NCBI RefSeq assembly: GCF_017539065.1
Contig: NZ_JAFYHP010000015.1
Coordinates: forward strand, 40,642 to 104,641
Source of the DNA: Methanobrevibacter sp.
GTDB lineage: Archaea > Methanobacteriota > Methanobacteria > Methanobacteriales > Methanobacteriaceae
DNA length: 64,000 nt
Direction of reading: 5' to 3'
Shown: in pieces, positions 9,421 to 20,156 of the stretch
How the letters are laid out: every line of letters starts with the position of its first letter
How positions within the stretch are numbered: position 1 is the stretch's first letter
The notes under the pieces: model-generated
What the model saw: only the letters and a program-made list of their open reading frames with translations
What the model was told of the DNA's origin: nothing
Database searches by the model: none
Program-made: the position numbers and the translations under genes

Positions 9421-10206
9421 GTGATGAAATATAAAATTTTAGAAAAACCAAATCCCGAAGAGGCATATGATCTAATTGAAGAGGCGCTTAGAAAAAGAGC
9501 CACAATACTTATTTTTGCATGCTGTAAAGTAAATTATGAAGGAAGGGCATTAAGTGAGTTGAACTGGGGAGAACGTATAATAATGATTAAGCCTGATGGT
9601 GCTTTTTTAATCCATCAAGAGAAAAAGGTAGAACCAGTGAATTGGCAGCCTCCTAAATCAAGAACAAGAGCATATATTAAAAATGATAATTTATTCTTGG
9701 AAAGCCATAGGAGAACACCTAAAGAATTATTAACCGTTGAAATAAAACAAATCCAATTTATTAACTATGCTAATGTTGAAGACTTCGAAGAGCTTGAACA
9801 GGCGGGATATGAAAAAGATATGAGCGATATGATAATGGAAAAACCTCATATTATTGAAGAAGGTTTTAAACCAACTACCCGAGAGTATAGCGTTGAACAC
9901 GGCTTTATTGATATTCTGGGAAAAGACAGCGAAAATAATTTAATGATTCTGGAATTAAAAGCCCGGAAGGCAGGGGTTACAGCAGTAAAACAACTTAGAC
10001 GATATATTCAAGATATGGAAAATACTGATAATGATTATCTAAGGGAATGCAAAGCCGAAAAGAAAAAAATTAGAGGATTGCTTGTTGCGCCATCGATTAT
10101 GGACGATGCCTTAGAAATGATTGAAGAGGAAGGCATTGAATTTGTATCTGTTGAACCTCCTCGAGAGTTAAAAAGAGATAAAAAAGTAACTTTAGATTTC
10201 TTTTAG
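9421..10206 (+). CDS. nucS: Endonuclease NucS (mismatch/branched DNA specific)
   Basis: A 261-residue NucS/EndoMS nuclease acting on mismatched or flapped DNA with PCNA in archaea. The N-terminal half is the DNA-binding/dimerisation domain (GRALSELNWGERIIMIKPDG, HQEKKVEPVNWQPP). The C-terminal half is a PD-(D/E)XK nuclease: the Asp of GFIDILG, then the ELKARKA Glu-x-Lys pair, followed by a Gln-containing helix (VKQLRRYIQDM). Length is typical. Start is GTG-ATG at 9421/9424 with no strong ribosome site. Its stop overlaps the convergent gene by four bases. A C-terminal VTLDFF resembles a PCNA-interacting tail. Confidence 0.93.
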   Translation: MMKYKILEKPNPEEAYDLIEEALRKRATILIFACCKVNYEGRALSELNWGERIIMIKPDGAFLIHQEKKVEPVNWQPPKSRTRAYIKNDNLFLESHRRTPKELLTVEIKQIQFINYANVEDFEELEQAGYEKDMSDMIMEKPHIIEEGFKPTTREYSVEHGFIDILGKDSENNLMILELKARKAGVTAVKQLRRYIQDMENTDNDYLRECKAEKKKIRGLLVAPSIMDDALEMIEEEGIEFVSVEPPRELKRDKKVTLDFF

Positions 10207-10682
10207 TCTAAAGCTTCTTCAATTTTCTTTAATTCCTCTTTATAGAATTTTTTAGTGAACTCATTTGCAGGAATTGAAGTTGTTACATGGCAATGTTTTT
10301 CTAATTTATAAATAAGATATTCATCGGTTTCAAGAGGCAGGGTATCATCGTCACTTAAAACATCAAGATTTCCCAATTCTTCCAAAATATCTTGAAATTC
10401 TTTTTCTTCTAATTCAATGACATCATCTAATTCCATTTCTTGAACTACAGAACTTAATTGCATTGCGATAGCCACAAATCCATTAACTTTTTTATCGGAT
10501 ATGGAAAATTCAGTATTTCTAATCTCTTCCATAGAAAACTTAATATGGTCAATTGTATTTTTAGTGGCTGGAATTTCTTTTGATAATCCTATCTGATTAA
10601 TTTCATAATGATTTTTCCATTCACCAATTTTATAAACTGCATAATTTATATCATCAAGATTAATAACTTTATCATCTGCCAT
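10203..10682 (-). CDS. Hypothetical acidic protein
   Basis: A 159-residue, strongly acidic soluble protein that I do not recognise; no cysteine pairs, signal peptide or membrane segment. It appears mostly helical with Glu/Asp-rich stretches in the middle (MELDDVIELEEKEFQ). The ATG at 10682 is preceded by GTGAT close by. It converges on nucS and diverges from the zinc-ribbon membrane protein at 10751, with a 68-base AT-rich gap that must hold both promoters. Confidence 0.7.
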   Translation of the reverse strand: MADDKVINLDDINYAVYKIGEWKNHYEINQIGLSKEIPATKNTIDHIKFSMEEIRNTEFSISDKKVNGFVAIAMQLSSVVQEMELDDVIELEEKEFQDILEELGNLDVLSDDDTLPLETDEYLIYKLEKHCHVTTSIPANEFTKKFYKEELKKIEEALD

Positions 10683-10750
10683 GTTATCACATTAATTAAA
10701 TATATTTTTATAATATAAATAATAAATGTAATTCTAATGGAGGTTAAGCT

Positions 10751-11470
10751 GTGAAAAAATGTCCTGAATGTGGAAATCCTAGTTATGATGGTGCTCCTAT
10801 TTGTGGAAATTGTGGTTACAAATTCCCAAAACCAAAAATTGTAGCTCCTAAAAGAGAGGATATTTTCCAAAAAGAACCTAAAGAAAAAAAATCTTCCGAT
10901 AATGAAGATATTTTAAGTATTATTAAAGAAAACAAACTCCTTATTGGAGCAATATTGCTTATAACTTTACTTGTAATTGGTGGAATTTTTTTAATGGGAA
11001 ATAATAACTCTAAGAGTAGTAGTAGTTCTACTCCTATACTTCAATCCAGTGCTAATAATTTACTTGAGCACAATGAAAGTGATTTTTCATTCAAATATCC
11101 TACTACTTGGAAACAGGTAAACGGTAGCGATAGCGACCATGAAGATGCTATATTCTTCGTGAATGAGGAGAATGTAACAATAGAGTTTTACAACATAACT
11201 AGTGATGCAAAATCATTAAAAGATATAACTCAACAAAGAATTAGCCATGCTCAAAAACAAGGCGATTATGTCGAACTTGTTGAAACAATAACTTTAGATG
11301 GTAGAAACTCATCAAATATGCTATTAGAAAATGCAGATGGGGACTACACCAGATATGTTTCAATGTTTAGTGATGGAAAGTTATATGTATTTAAAGTAAT
11401 GGGATCTTCAGAGAATTCTATTACCTCTGAATCTATTAACAGCGCTATAAGTTCTGCAGATATTGCTTAA
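10751..11470 (+). CDS. Zinc-ribbon membrane-anchored protein with extracellular PsbP-like domain
   Basis: A 239-residue protein of a layout common in Methanobacteriales. Residues 1-25 form a zinc ribbon (CPECG...CGNCGYKF), followed by a charged linker, one transmembrane helix around residues 65-82 (LLIGAILLITLLVIGGIFLM), a Ser-rich linker and a ~150-residue outside domain (FSFKYPTTWKQV...) like the PsbP-related domains of many archaeal surface proteins. The start is GTG with a strong GGAGGT site. Function is unknown; a sensor or envelope-associated role is inference. Confidence 0.75.
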   Translation: MKKCPECGNPSYDGAPICGNCGYKFPKPKIVAPKREDIFQKEPKEKKSSDNEDILSIIKENKLLIGAILLITLLVIGGIFLMGNNNSKSSSSSTPILQSSANNLLEHNESDFSFKYPTTWKQVNGSDSDHEDAIFFVNEENVTIEFYNITSDAKSLKDITQQRISHAQKQGDYVELVETITLDGRNSSNMLLENADGDYTRYVSMFSDGKLYVFKVMGSSENSITSESINSAISSADIA

Positions 11471-11511
11471 GTATGATTTAAATCATACTTTCTTCTATTT
11501 TTTGTGAAAAC

Positions 11512-12339
11512 ATGACAAAAATTAAAATTGCTCTTTGTCAGATGAATGTAATTGATGATAAAGAGGCCAATCTCAAAAAAGCTAGCTTAATGATAGCCGA
11601 TAGTGTGAATAATAATGCTGATTTTATAGTTTTGCCTGAAATGTTTAACTGCCCTTATTCTAATGACAAATTTATAGAATATGCGGAAGAAGAACATGAC
11701 AGCACTACTTTAAATACAATTTCAAAACTGGCTAGGAACAATAATGTTTACATTTTATCAGGATCCATTCCTGAAAAAGAAGAGGATAAGATATTTAATA
11801 CTAGCTACTTATTTGATAAAGAAGGCCAAATTATAGCAAAACATAGGAAAATACATCTTTTTGATATTGATGTTAAAGATAAGATTACTTTTAAAGAATC
11901 GGATGTTTTGACTGCTGGCAATGAATTTACCCTTGCTGAAACCGAATTCGGCAGAATTGGTATTGGAATCTGTTATGATGTTCGTTTTGTTGAGCTTGCA
12001 AGAATAATGGTTGAAAATGGGGCATCAATACTTTTTTATCCTGGTGCATTTAACATGACAACCGGGCCGGCACATTGGGAGTTATTATTCCGTGCAAGAG
12101 CGTTGGACAATCAGGTTTTCTGTGTTGGCGTTGCTCCTGCATTAAATATGGATGCTAGCTACCATAGTTATGGTCATTCAATCGTCACAGACCCGTGGGG
12201 AGAAGTTGTAGCCCAAGCGGATGAAAAAGAAGATTTAATTATTTGTGAAATTGATTTGAGTGAAATAAAAAAAATAAGGGAAGAGATTCCTCTTTTAAAA
12301 AATAAAAGAAAAGATCTCTATGAAGTTATCCAAAAATAA
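11512..12339 (+). CDS. Carbon-nitrogen hydrolase (nitrilase superfamily, omega-amidase-like)
   Basis: A 275-residue nitrilase-superfamily hydrolase. The Glu-Lys-Cys triad is visible: E43 in LPEMFNCPY, K113 in HRKIHLFD, and C154 in GIGICYDVRF. The sequence around the triad is closest to the Nit2/omega-amidase branch, which hydrolyses alpha-keto acid amides such as alpha-ketoglutaramate, but substrate cannot be fixed from sequence. The stop adjoins the convergent HEAT-repeat gene. Confidence 0.88.
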   Translation: MTKIKIALCQMNVIDDKEANLKKASLMIADSVNNNADFIVLPEMFNCPYSNDKFIEYAEEEHDSTTLNTISKLARNNNVYILSGSIPEKEEDKIFNTSYLFDKEGQIIAKHRKIHLFDIDVKDKITFKESDVLTAGNEFTLAETEFGRIGIGICYDVRFVELARIMVENGASILFYPGAFNMTTGPAHWELLFRARALDNQVFCVGVAPALNMDASYHSYGHSIVTDPWGEVVAQADEKEDLIICEIDLSEIKKIREEIPLLKNKRKDLYEVIQK

Positions 12340-13185
12340 CTATTTCAATTTTGCTAGTCTTTTTTCGAAGTAATCTACTTTTTTAGTACCTGCAAATACT
12401 TCAATAGCTGTTTCTATGACTCTAACTTCATTGTCATAGTCATTTTCTTTTCTGTATAAAACACATAACCTTTTATATGGAGCATCTTTTGGTTGTTTTG
12501 CTTCAACGTAACGTTCATATTCTTTAATGGCTTTTTGAATATTGGTTTTTTCCATTTCTTTTATTGTGCTCATTGGAATAACTTTAACAACCGCTTTACC
12601 AGATGCTTTTGCTTTTTTTCTTTTTTCAGCTTTTTTTATAGCTTTATTGCATGATTTTTTGAAGTCTTTATCATCTTCAGCTTTTCTTGCATCCTTGATT
12701 AATTTTATTGATTCGTCAGTTGCTAAATCGCCTAATGCCTGAATGGCTGCAAGTTTAACTCCCCAGTCTTCATCCTCAAGGCATTTTGCAATTGAATCTA
12801 TTTCATCTTCCGCTTGGAGTTCGCCTAATGCACGTACTGCAACCTTTCTAACTCCAAAGTCTTCATCTTCAGTTGATTCGACAAAATAAGGAATTACTTT
12901 TTTATCTTCAGTTTCTTTAAGCGCGAAAGCAAGGAAACGTTTATCTTTACCTTCTGCATTTTTAAATTCTTCAATTAATTTATCAACAGCCACATCTCCC
13001 ATACTGCCTAAAATTTCAGCGGCTTTAAATCTTACTTGTGCATTTTCATCAGTAGTGGCCTTAATTAAAGGTTCAATAGCTTCTTCATCAGTGACTCCGA
13101 CTAATGATTCAACAGCTTGTTTTCTGACCTTAACATCATCATCTGATAAATTATTAATAGCTTCATTAAAACTTAAATTTGACAT
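12340..13185 (-). CDS. HEAT-repeat (PBS lyase-type) scaffold protein
   Basis: A 281-residue protein built of short helical HEAT repeats of about 31 residues over roughly residues 10-190 (repeated units like AIEPLIKATTDENAQVRFKA and VRKVAVRALGEL). A Lys-rich segment follows (KKAEKRKKAKASGK), then a helical C-terminus that resembles TPR-like hairpins. Such proteins are protein-binding scaffolds; no lyase residues are implied. Partner unknown. Confidence 0.8.
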   Translation of the reverse strand: MSNLSFNEAINNLSDDDVKVRKQAVESLVGVTDEEAIEPLIKATTDENAQVRFKAAEILGSMGDVAVDKLIEEFKNAEGKDKRFLAFALKETEDKKVIPYFVESTEDEDFGVRKVAVRALGELQAEDEIDSIAKCLEDEDWGVKLAAIQALGDLATDESIKLIKDARKAEDDKDFKKSCNKAIKKAEKRKKAKASGKAVVKVIPMSTIKEMEKTNIQKAIKEYERYVEAKQPKDAPYKRLCVLYRKENDYDNEVRVIETAIEVFAGTKKVDYFEKRLAKLK

Positions 13186-13271
13186 GATTATAATTAGATT
13201 TTAAAAATATATAATCTTTAACAAAAAGTAGTGAAAAAATAAAAAAAGAAATAAGAGAAAAATTCTCTTAT

Positions 13272-14042
13272 TTAAATAGCAGTCCATCCACCGTCAATAC
13301 AGATTAATTGACCGGTACAGAAACTGGATGCATCGGATGCTAAGTAAATTGCAATACCGTCCAATTCACCAGGTTTACCTAAACGACCTGCTGGACAATA
13401 TGCTGCAATAAGGTCCATGAATCCTGGTAATTCAATGGAATCTACAGTTAATTCTGTTTCGAATACTGCAGGACCGATTGCGTTTACGGTAATGTTGTAT
13501 TTTGCCCATTCTACAGCTAAGTTTTTGGTCAAGTTCATTACTGCACCTTTAGCTGAGGAGTATGCACTGATTCCTCCTCCTGGGAAGATTACTCTGGAGT
13601 GGATTGAACCAATGTTAATGATTTTACCGTATTCTTGTTCAATCATGATTTCTCCAACAGCTTTACACATGTAGTATACACCAGTTAAGTCAATGTGAAT
13701 GTGTCTGTCCCATTCTTCATTGGTTTGGTCAACTACCATTTTGTTATTACCCATACCTGCTGCATTAACAAGAATATCGATTCTTCCATAAGCATCCATA
13801 ACTTTTGCAACAGCAGCGGTGATACTGTCATAATCTCCGACATCACATACAGCGTACATTACTTCAGTTCCGAATTCCTTTTCGATTTCGGCAACGTTTT
13901 CTTGTAATCTTTCTTCTCTTCTAGCAAATAATGCTAATTTAGCACCTTGGCTTGCGTATGCTTGTGCAATTTGCCAACCGAGTCCTGAGGAAGCTCCAGT
14001 GACAACTGCAACTTTGTCTTTTATATCGAAATAGTTTTTCAT
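13272..14042 (-). CDS. Short-chain dehydrogenase/reductase (SDR family)
   Basis: A 256-residue classical SDR. The nucleotide-binding motif TGASSGLG is at residues 15-22, NAAGMG follows, and the catalytic YSSAKGA (Tyr-x3-Lys) with upstream Ser in IGSIHS is present. The C-terminus CTGQLICIDGGWTAI is standard. Overall it resembles gluconate-5-dehydrogenase and 3-oxoacyl-ACP reductase-type SDRs; the substrate is not determined. The ATG at 14042 follows GGTGG. Confidence 0.88.
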   Translation of the reverse strand: MKNYFDIKDKVAVVTGASSGLGWQIAQAYASQGAKLALFARREERLQENVAEIEKEFGTEVMYAVCDVGDYDSITAAVAKVMDAYGRIDILVNAAGMGNNKMVVDQTNEEWDRHIHIDLTGVYYMCKAVGEIMIEQEYGKIINIGSIHSRVIFPGGGISAYSSAKGAVMNLTKNLAVEWAKYNITVNAIGPAVFETELTVDSIELPGFMDLIAAYCPAGRLGKPGELDGIAIYLASDASSFCTGQLICIDGGWTAI

Positions 14043-14310
14043 TTTTATACCACCTAGTCATATGACTATGTTTAAATATATGATATTTTAAACTATTTAA
14101 TAATTTTTATATGATTTTTTATCATATTTTATTAAAAATATATACAAATCCAAAAAAATAATAAAATTTTTGAATGAACTGATTAAAAAACTAAGTCGGC
14201 ATTTTCGAAACTGTACAAATAAATATATCAAAAGTATACAAGTATTATTAAATACTTTTAAAAAAATAATACAATGTAAGAAATTTTTTTCGAAAAACAG
14301 AGGGGAAAAA

Positions 14311-16908
14311 ATGATTGAAGAGCAAACAAAAGATTATTCAAAAAAAGAGATATTCAAAACATTGCATCCTTGGGTTAGGCAATGGTTTGACTCTCAATTT
14401 GATGATTTTACCCCTGCTCAGAAGAAATCAATCATTGATATCCACAAAAATAACAACATACTTATTTCATCACCAACAGGTTCAGGTAAAACCTTAACCG
14501 CATTTTTATCGGTGATAAGTGAATTGACAACCCTTGCTGAAAAAGGTGAATTAGAAGATAAAGTTTATTGTATCTACATCTCCCCTCTAAAAGCATTAGA
14601 TAATGATATTGAAAAGAATTTAGATGAACCGCTTAAAGGAATAGAAAAAATAGCTGGAAAAAATCTCGGCATCAGAAAAGCAGTTCGAACCGGAGATACT
14701 ACACAATATCAAAGACAAAAAATGCTTAAAACACCGCCGCATATCTTAATTACAACACCTGAAACACTATCCATTTTACTCGTTGCCCCCAAGTTTAGAG
14801 AAAAATTAAGCCATGTCAAATATGTTATTGTGGATGAAATTCATTCGTTGGCTGAAAACAAAAGGGGAGTGCATTTAAGTTTATCCCTAGAACGATTACA
14901 GCATTTAATTGGACAATATACAAGAATTGGACTGTCTGCAACTGTCAGCCCCATTAAAGAGGTTGCGCGTTTTCTTGTAGGTTATGAGTATGGAGTTGAG
15001 AGAAACTGTAAGATAGTTAACATAAACTATTTAAAAGAACTGGATATGGAAGTGATGTGTCCTGTAAGCGATATCGTACTTGCTGATGAAGAAGACACCC
15101 GTCTTGGAATGTATGATTTATTGGATGATTTGATTCAAGAAAATAAGACCACATTAATATTTACAAACACCCGTAGTGGAACTGAAAGGTTTGTTTATAA
15201 TTTAAAGAAAATGTATCCTATGAACTATAACGATTCCAATATAATGGCTCATCATTCATCATTATCAAAAGAAGTTAGGCTAGAAACAGAAAACAAACTA
15301 AAAGAAGGAAAATTAAAAGCAGTAGTTTCTTCGACATCCTTAGAGTTAGGAATTGATATTGGGTATATAGACTTGGTGGTTTTAATCAACTCTCCAAAAT
15401 CGGTTGCAAGAGCTCTTCAAAGAATCGGGCGCAGCGGACACAAATTGCATGAAAAATCAAAGGGCAGAATTATAGTTACTGATCGCGATGATTTAGTAGA
15501 GTGCTCCGTCTTATTGAAAAATGCTAAAGAAGGAAGAATTGATAAAATAACTATCCCCACAAATTGTTTAGATGTATTGGCACAACATATTTACGGAATG
15601 AGTATTGAAAACAAATGGGATATTGATTATGCCTTTGATGTAATACGAAAAAGTTATTGTTATAAAGACCTCACACGTGATGATTACGAAGATGTTTTAA
15701 GTTATATGGCCGGGGAATACCCTGAACTTGAAGAACGTTATGTATATGCAAAAATCTGGATTGATTATAAAGAGAACACTTTTGGAAAACGGGGAAAATT
15801 AGCCAGAATGCTTTATTCGACAAATATCGGAACAATACCTGATTCCTCGGGAGTCCTTGTTAAATATGATGGGGAAACCGTCGGAAAAATAGAAGAGTCA
15901 TTTATGGAAAGACTGAAAAAAGGAGACACGTTTGTTCTGGGAGGTAAAACTTACCGGTTTAATTATGGTAAAGGAATGACAATCAATGTAACTCCCGCAA
16001 GCGGACCCCCTACAATACCTTCATGGTTTTCACAACAGCTCCCATTATCTTTTGACCTTGCAATGGATATACAAAAGTTCAGATCACATATGGAAACCCG
16101 ATTTGAGTATAGGCGAAGCAAAGAAGAGATTATGGAGTTTATTTATGATTATTTATATGTTGATGATTTTGCAGCCAATTCCATTTATGAATACTTTGTT
16201 GAGCAATACAAATATGCGAAAATCCCCTCCAATCGCTGCTTACTCATTGAATACTATAAAGGATTTGGCGGGAGGAAATTCGTAATTTTCCATTCATTAT
16301 TCGGTAGAAAAGTTAATGATGCATTGTCACGTGCGGTCGCTTATGTGGTTGCACAAAGATACAATACCAATGTTACAATATCCATTTCTGATAATGGTTT
16401 TTATTTAAGTTCAGATGGCACAATTGGAGGTTTAGAATCCTTTAAACAATTAACCCCCGAAAATTTTGAAATCATCCTAACAAATTCACTGAACAAAACT
16501 GAAACATTGGCTTCACGTTTCAGACATTGCGCTGGAAGATCACTGATGACTCTTAGAAGATATAAAGGAGAATCAAAATCAGTTGGCCGCCAACAGGTGC
16601 GGGGGAAAATATTGCTTAAATTTGTCCAGGACATGGACGATGATTTCCCAATATTAAAAGAATCAAGAAGAGAAGCTATGGAAGATTATATGGATATAAA
16701 AAATGCTTTAAAAATCATTAATATGATTGACACTGGTGAAATGGAAATAAAAACAATAAATACAGTTATTCCAAGTCCTTTTGCATTTAACTTAGTTTCA
16801 CAAGGTTATTTAGATGTTTTAAATCAAAATGACAGAGGAGAATTTACAAAAAGAATGCACCAAGCAATAGTTGACCAAATCAAAGACAAATTAAAAGACA
16901 TTTATTGA
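14311..16908 (+). CDS. Lhr-type large ATP-dependent helicase
   Basis: An 865-residue superfamily 2 helicase of the Lhr group, a 3'-5' DNA/RNA-DNA translocase linked to repair. Motifs: SSPTGSGKT (Walker A), DEIHSL (motif II), LSATVSP (III), and QRIGRSGH (VI), followed by the Lhr-specific winged-helix and C-terminal domain. The open frame reaches back to 14170, but the ATG at 14311 has a good site (GAGGGG) and the extra 47 residues look unlike coding sequence (long AT-rich stretch), so I use 14311. Confidence 0.93.
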   Translation: MIEEQTKDYSKKEIFKTLHPWVRQWFDSQFDDFTPAQKKSIIDIHKNNNILISSPTGSGKTLTAFLSVISELTTLAEKGELEDKVYCIYISPLKALDNDIEKNLDEPLKGIEKIAGKNLGIRKAVRTGDTTQYQRQKMLKTPPHILITTPETLSILLVAPKFREKLSHVKYVIVDEIHSLAENKRGVHLSLSLERLQHLIGQYTRIGLSATVSPIKEVARFLVGYEYGVERNCKIVNINYLKELDMEVMCPVSDIVLADEEDTRLGMYDLLDDLIQENKTTLIFTNTRSGTERFVYNLKKMYPMNYNDSNIMAHHSSLSKEVRLETENKLKEGKLKAVVSSTSLELGIDIGYIDLVVLINSPKSVARALQRIGRSGHKLHEKSKGRIIVTDRDDLVECSVLLKNAKEGRIDKITIPTNCLDVLAQHIYGMSIENKWDIDYAFDVIRKSYCYKDLTRDDYEDVLSYMAGEYPELEERYVYAKIWIDYKENTFGKRGKLARMLYSTNIGTIPDSSGVLVKYDGETVGKIEESFMERLKKGDTFVLGGKTYRFNYGKGMTINVTPASGPPTIPSWFSQQLPLSFDLAMDIQKFRSHMETRFEYRRSKEEIMEFIYDYLYVDDFAANSIYEYFVEQYKYAKIPSNRCLLIEYYKGFGGRKFVIFHSLFGRKVNDALSRAVAYVVAQRYNTNVTISISDNGFYLSSDGTIGGLESFKQLTPENFEIILTNSLNKTETLASRFRHCAGRSLMTLRRYKGESKSVGRQQVRGKILLKFVQDMDDDFPILKESRREAMEDYMDIKNALKIINMIDTGEMEIKTINTVIPSPFAFNLVSQGYLDVLNQNDRGEFTKRMHQAIVDQIKDKLKDIY

Positions 16909-16976
16909 CTTGAATATTAAAAAAAGATAAAAACATTAATTAATAAGATTAAATAATAATATTAAAAGGTGATATG

Positions 16977-17360
16977 ATGGCAAAATGGAGTGCTGTAATA
17001 ATAGGTTTCATACTAACAATTATAGTTAAATCATTTTTTGCACCATATGAATTTGTTGGATTGTTGATAATAGGATTCATTACTGGATACATTGCTAAAT
17101 CAGGAGCATTAGGCGGACTGTGGAATGCCGCGCTTGCAGGATCCTTTGGTACAATTGTTTGTGCAATATTATTTATTTTGGTTGCAACTCTTGGAGGAAG
17201 TTTCTTTGGCATTTTTGGAGGACTGACAGGATTTACAATCTCAGGAGTTGGAAGCTTATTTGAGATAATTCAATCATTAATTTATTATGCGATTGTAATG
17301 GGAATTACAGGAGCATTTGGAGGAGCAATAGCTTCTAAAAATAAATCTAGGGAGAAATAA
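16977..17360 (+). CDS. DUF5518-like small membrane protein
   Basis: A 127-residue hydrophobic protein with about four predicted membrane segments rich in Gly and Ala (GLLIIGFITGYIA; GGLWNAALAGSFGTIVCA), closing with a charged tail. It resembles the DUF5518 proteins that are numerous in methanogens; function unknown. Two ATG codons overlap at 16974 and 16977; the GGTGAT at 16967-16972 is nearest to these. The next gene begins two bases after its stop. Confidence 0.75.
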   Translation: MAKWSAVIIGFILTIIVKSFFAPYEFVGLLIIGFITGYIAKSGALGGLWNAALAGSFGTIVCAILFILVATLGGSFFGIFGGLTGFTISGVGSLFEIIQSLIYYAIVMGITGAFGGAIASKNKSREK

Positions 17361-17361
17361 A

Positions 17362-17772
17362 ATGAACAAATTTACAGATATAAATTTTAAAGCCATAATA
17401 TTTGGAGCAGCAATAGCTGGTGCATTTATATTATTTGGATGGCAAATTTGGGATTGGTTTTATCCATTTTCAGCAATAGGTCTTTTATATGCGGGATATG
17501 GTCAAAACGACTTAAAAAAAGGAACATTTGCTGGTGCATTTGCATCAACACCAATTATTGTTTTAACATTCCAAGGGTACATGGGACAGTTTGATGGATT
17601 TTTCCTGACTGAAGATGGAATGATGGCTTTAACAATATTAATTCTCGCCGTTGGTGCTTTTGTTGGTTTCGTTGGCGCATGGACAAAAAGAAGCCGTGTT
17701 AAAGCATTAGAAGACTATGAAAAAAAACAGAATATTGGTAAAAATAAAAATAAAAAGAAAAATGAAAAATAA
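17362..17772 (+). CDS. Small membrane protein, unknown function
   Basis: A 136-residue protein with about three to four hydrophobic segments and a very basic, Lys/Asn-rich C-terminal tail (KNKNKKKNEK), likely cytoplasmic. Gly-rich membrane segments recall the neighbour at 16977, to which it is presumably related. The two genes form an operon (GGGAG just before the start). No function can be assigned. Confidence 0.7.
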   Translation: MNKFTDINFKAIIFGAAIAGAFILFGWQIWDWFYPFSAIGLLYAGYGQNDLKKGTFAGAFASTPIIVLTFQGYMGQFDGFFLTEDGMMALTILILAVGAFVGFVGAWTKRSRVKALEDYEKKQNIGKNKNKKKNEK

Positions 17773-17777
17773 TAACT

Positions 17778-18869
17778 CTATGTTATTATTTTTTCTAATT
17801 CATCTCTTTCTATACCTCTCTTAATTTCAAGAGCGATTCTTCTTCCCATACTCATTGGTTTAGCATAAGTTAAGTAAGAGTAAGGAGAACCATCCATAAA
17901 TGTGTTTGTACCACCATCAGTTCTTGCACTGATTTCGAAACAGATTACTTCTAAATTATCATTTACTAAAGTTTGCATACAGAATGGACCGTTTAATCCT
18001 GGAGCAACTAATTTTTTAGCACTTTCAGTTAATTTATCAGCAATGTCAAATACTTGTGGAAGTAATGATTCACGAATAACAGCTGGGTGGTTACCAGTTA
18101 CAACATAAGAAGGGCTTAAATCAATATCTAATTGGTCTTTTGCAGGCATTCTTACGAAACCATCGATACTTGATTCATATCTTGTATCCATACCCATTAA
18201 TTCAACTTTATCATCAAGTGCGGAGTAGAAATAGTGGATACAATAATTACAACCTGAAACATACTCTTCAATGTGAGCTGCTTCGACATCACTGTCATCT
18301 AACCATCCACGAGCTTTCATGGCATCGATTTTTGCATCAAATTCCTCAGTAGAGGATGCTACAAAGTAACCTCTTCCTCCTCTTGCACCTGGGAATTTAA
18401 CCATTACAGGACGGTCGATTTCTGAAGGGTCATTATATTTGAATGGTATTCTCACATCACCTTCAACGAGCAATGCTCTTTCTTTGTCTCTTTCAGCTTC
18501 CCATCTGAGCACGTCTCTGTTTCCGAACATTGGGACATTGAATTTGTCTTCTACATTATCAAGACCTGCATATGCAACAAAAGATCCGTGAGGTACAACG
18601 ATTGCGTTCATGTCCCTAAGTTGTTGTTGAACGTCTTCATTGACAATGTCCTTAAATTCATCGACGATGATGTATTCGTCTGCAACATCGAATCTTTGAT
18701 ATGGAATTTCTCTTCCTTTTTGACAAACGATAGCGGTTCTAAATCCTTCTTCCTTTGCACCTTGCAAGATATGTAAAGAAGTGTGGCTTCCGAGAGTAGC
18801 TATTGTGATTTCACTTTTGTCATAACCGGCCAAAATATCTAAAATATCTTCTTTTTTAACTTCGCCCAT
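17778..18869 (-). CDS. purP: FAICAR synthetase (formate-dependent AICAR formyl ligase)
   Basis: A 363-residue ATP-grasp enzyme that formylates AICAR with formate and ATP, the archaeal replacement for the folate-dependent PurH step. Signature parts are ATLGSHTSLHILQGAKEEGF near the N-terminus, VPHGSFVAYAG, MVKFPGARGGRGYF and the C-terminal FEISARTDGGTNTF. Length is normal. The ATG at 18869 follows AGGAG. It is a single gene between convergent and divergent neighbours. Confidence 0.95.
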   Translation of the reverse strand: MGEVKKEDILDILAGYDKSEITIATLGSHTSLHILQGAKEEGFRTAIVCQKGREIPYQRFDVADEYIIVDEFKDIVNEDVQQQLRDMNAIVVPHGSFVAYAGLDNVEDKFNVPMFGNRDVLRWEAERDKERALLVEGDVRIPFKYNDPSEIDRPVMVKFPGARGGRGYFVASSTEEFDAKIDAMKARGWLDDSDVEAAHIEEYVSGCNYCIHYFYSALDDKVELMGMDTRYESSIDGFVRMPAKDQLDIDLSPSYVVTGNHPAVIRESLLPQVFDIADKLTESAKKLVAPGLNGPFCMQTLVNDNLEVICFEISARTDGGTNTFMDGSPYSYLTYAKPMSMGRRIALEIKRGIERDELEKIIT

Positions 18870-18991
18870 TTTATCTTCTCCTAAAAGAATGATATATATA
18901 AATATGTTTTTAGCAATTTATATAGTTTTATAAATAATTTTAAAAGTAATAATTAACAAAATATAACCTGAGTAATTAAGGATTGAAAAAA

Positions 18992-19522
18992 ATGTTAATT
19001 GGTTTAATTTCAGACACCCACATACCAGATAGAGCAAGAATATTGCCTCAAAAAGTTATTGAAGCGTTCAATAATGTTGAATTGATAATTCATGCCGGTG
19101 ATTTAACTTCTCCAAAAGTCATTGAGGAGCTGGAAACAATTGCTCCCGTCATGGCTGTCCAGGGAAATATGGACAGAGCCAATGGAATAGACCTGCCCAG
19201 AGCTAAAGTCATTGAAATTGAAAGTTTGAAAATCGGAGTTATACACGGAGAAGTTTATCCAAGAGCAGATGCCGACCAATTGTTATATCTGGCAAAGGAA
19301 CTGGGCGTTGACATTTTGGTTTCAGGACACTCACATCAACCAAAAATAGAACAAAAAGATGGAATTTTACTCTTAAATCCGGGCAGTCCAATCGTGCCTA
19401 GGCTTGCGGACAGAACCGTGATGCTGCTTGAAATCAATGACAAAGAAGTAGATGTCGAAATTGTAAAAATAGGCTCACCTGTATGTAGTGCACTTGATTT
19501 TGACCAATACAAGAGGGATTGA
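18992..19522 (+). CDS. Metallophosphoesterase, YfcE/MJ0936 type
   Basis: A 176-residue calcineurin-like phosphodiesterase. Metal-binding motifs are [22 protein letters not shown] and GHSHQP, in the family order. It probably hydrolyses a phosphodiester such as a cyclic nucleotide derivative, but the physiological substrate is unknown for this group. A TTG at 18983 is also in frame, but the AAGGA site is correctly spaced for the ATG at 18992. The next gene, rlmE, begins two bases after the stop. Confidence 0.88.
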   Translation: MLIGLISDTHIPDRARILPQKVIEAFNNVELIIHAGDLTSPKVIEELETIAPVMAVQGNMDRANGIDLPRAKVIEIESLKIGVIHGEVYPRADADQLLYLAKELGVDILVSGHSHQPKIEQKDGILLLNPGSPIVPRLADRTVMLLEINDKEVDVEIVKIGSPVCSALDFDQYKRD

Positions 19523-19523
19523 A

Positions 19524-20156
19524 ATGGGAAGCAAATGGCAAATGGAAAAACATAATGACCCTTATTATAAAAAAGCTAAAAAAGAAGAATATCGTTCAAG
19601 AGCATCTTATAAACTCAAACAACTTGATAAAAAATATAAACTCATTAAAGAAGGGGATACTGTAGTTGATTTAGGTGCCGCCCCAGGAGGTTGGTCACAA
19701 GTAGCTCTAGAAAAAGTGGGCGAAGAAGGAATCGTTGTTGGAGTCGATTTAAACAGATTTAAAAAATTTCATGAAGAGAATTATTATGGGATTAGAGGAG
19801 ATTTCACAACCCCTGAAGTTCAAGAGAAAATCATGGACCTTATTGGTGGAAAAGCGAAAGTGGTAATGTCAGACGCGTCTCCTTCCCTTTGCGGCATTAA
19901 AAACATAGACCAACTTAGATCAATCGATTTAGTATATTGTGTTATTGGAATCGCCGAAAACATTCTTGAAGAAAAGGGAAATCTTGTTATGAAAGTATTC
20001 CAAGGTCCCGAATATAAAGAAATGTTAGATTCACTTAAAGATAAATTTAGACATGTGAGAACAACAAAACCCGCATCATCACGTAAAAAAAGTTCTGAAA
20101 TGTATGTTGTAGGATTAGAATACCTGCCTAATAAAAAAAAGAGAAAAAGAAATTAA
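19524..20156 (+). CDS. rlmE: 23S rRNA 2'-O-methyltransferase, RrmJ/FtsJ family
   Basis: A 210-residue SAM-dependent RNA 2'-O-ribose methyltransferase. Visible parts are [16 protein letters not shown] (Lys of the K-D-K-E tetrad), the SAM motif [24 protein letters not shown] and VMKVFQG with the catalytic Lys. The frame opens at 19488, but the ATG at 19524 with an AGAGGG site fits the family. It lies directly behind the metallophosphoesterase gene and is likely co-transcribed. Confidence 0.94.
   Translation: MGSKWQMEKHNDPYYKKAKKEEYRSRASYKLKQLDKKYKLIKEGDTVVDLGAAPGGWSQVALEKVGEEGIVVGVDLNRFKKFHEENYYGIRGDFTTPEVQEKIMDLIGGKAKVVMSDASPSLCGIKNIDQLRSIDLVYCVIGIAENILEEKGNLVMKVFQGPEYKEMLDSLKDKFRHVRTTKPASSRKKSSEMYVVGLEYLPNKKKRKRN

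Noticed and set aside
14170..14310. Extended N-terminus of the Lhr-type helicase
   Set aside because: No ribosome site, AT-rich low-complexity codons, and a well-placed ATG with GAGGGG at 14311.
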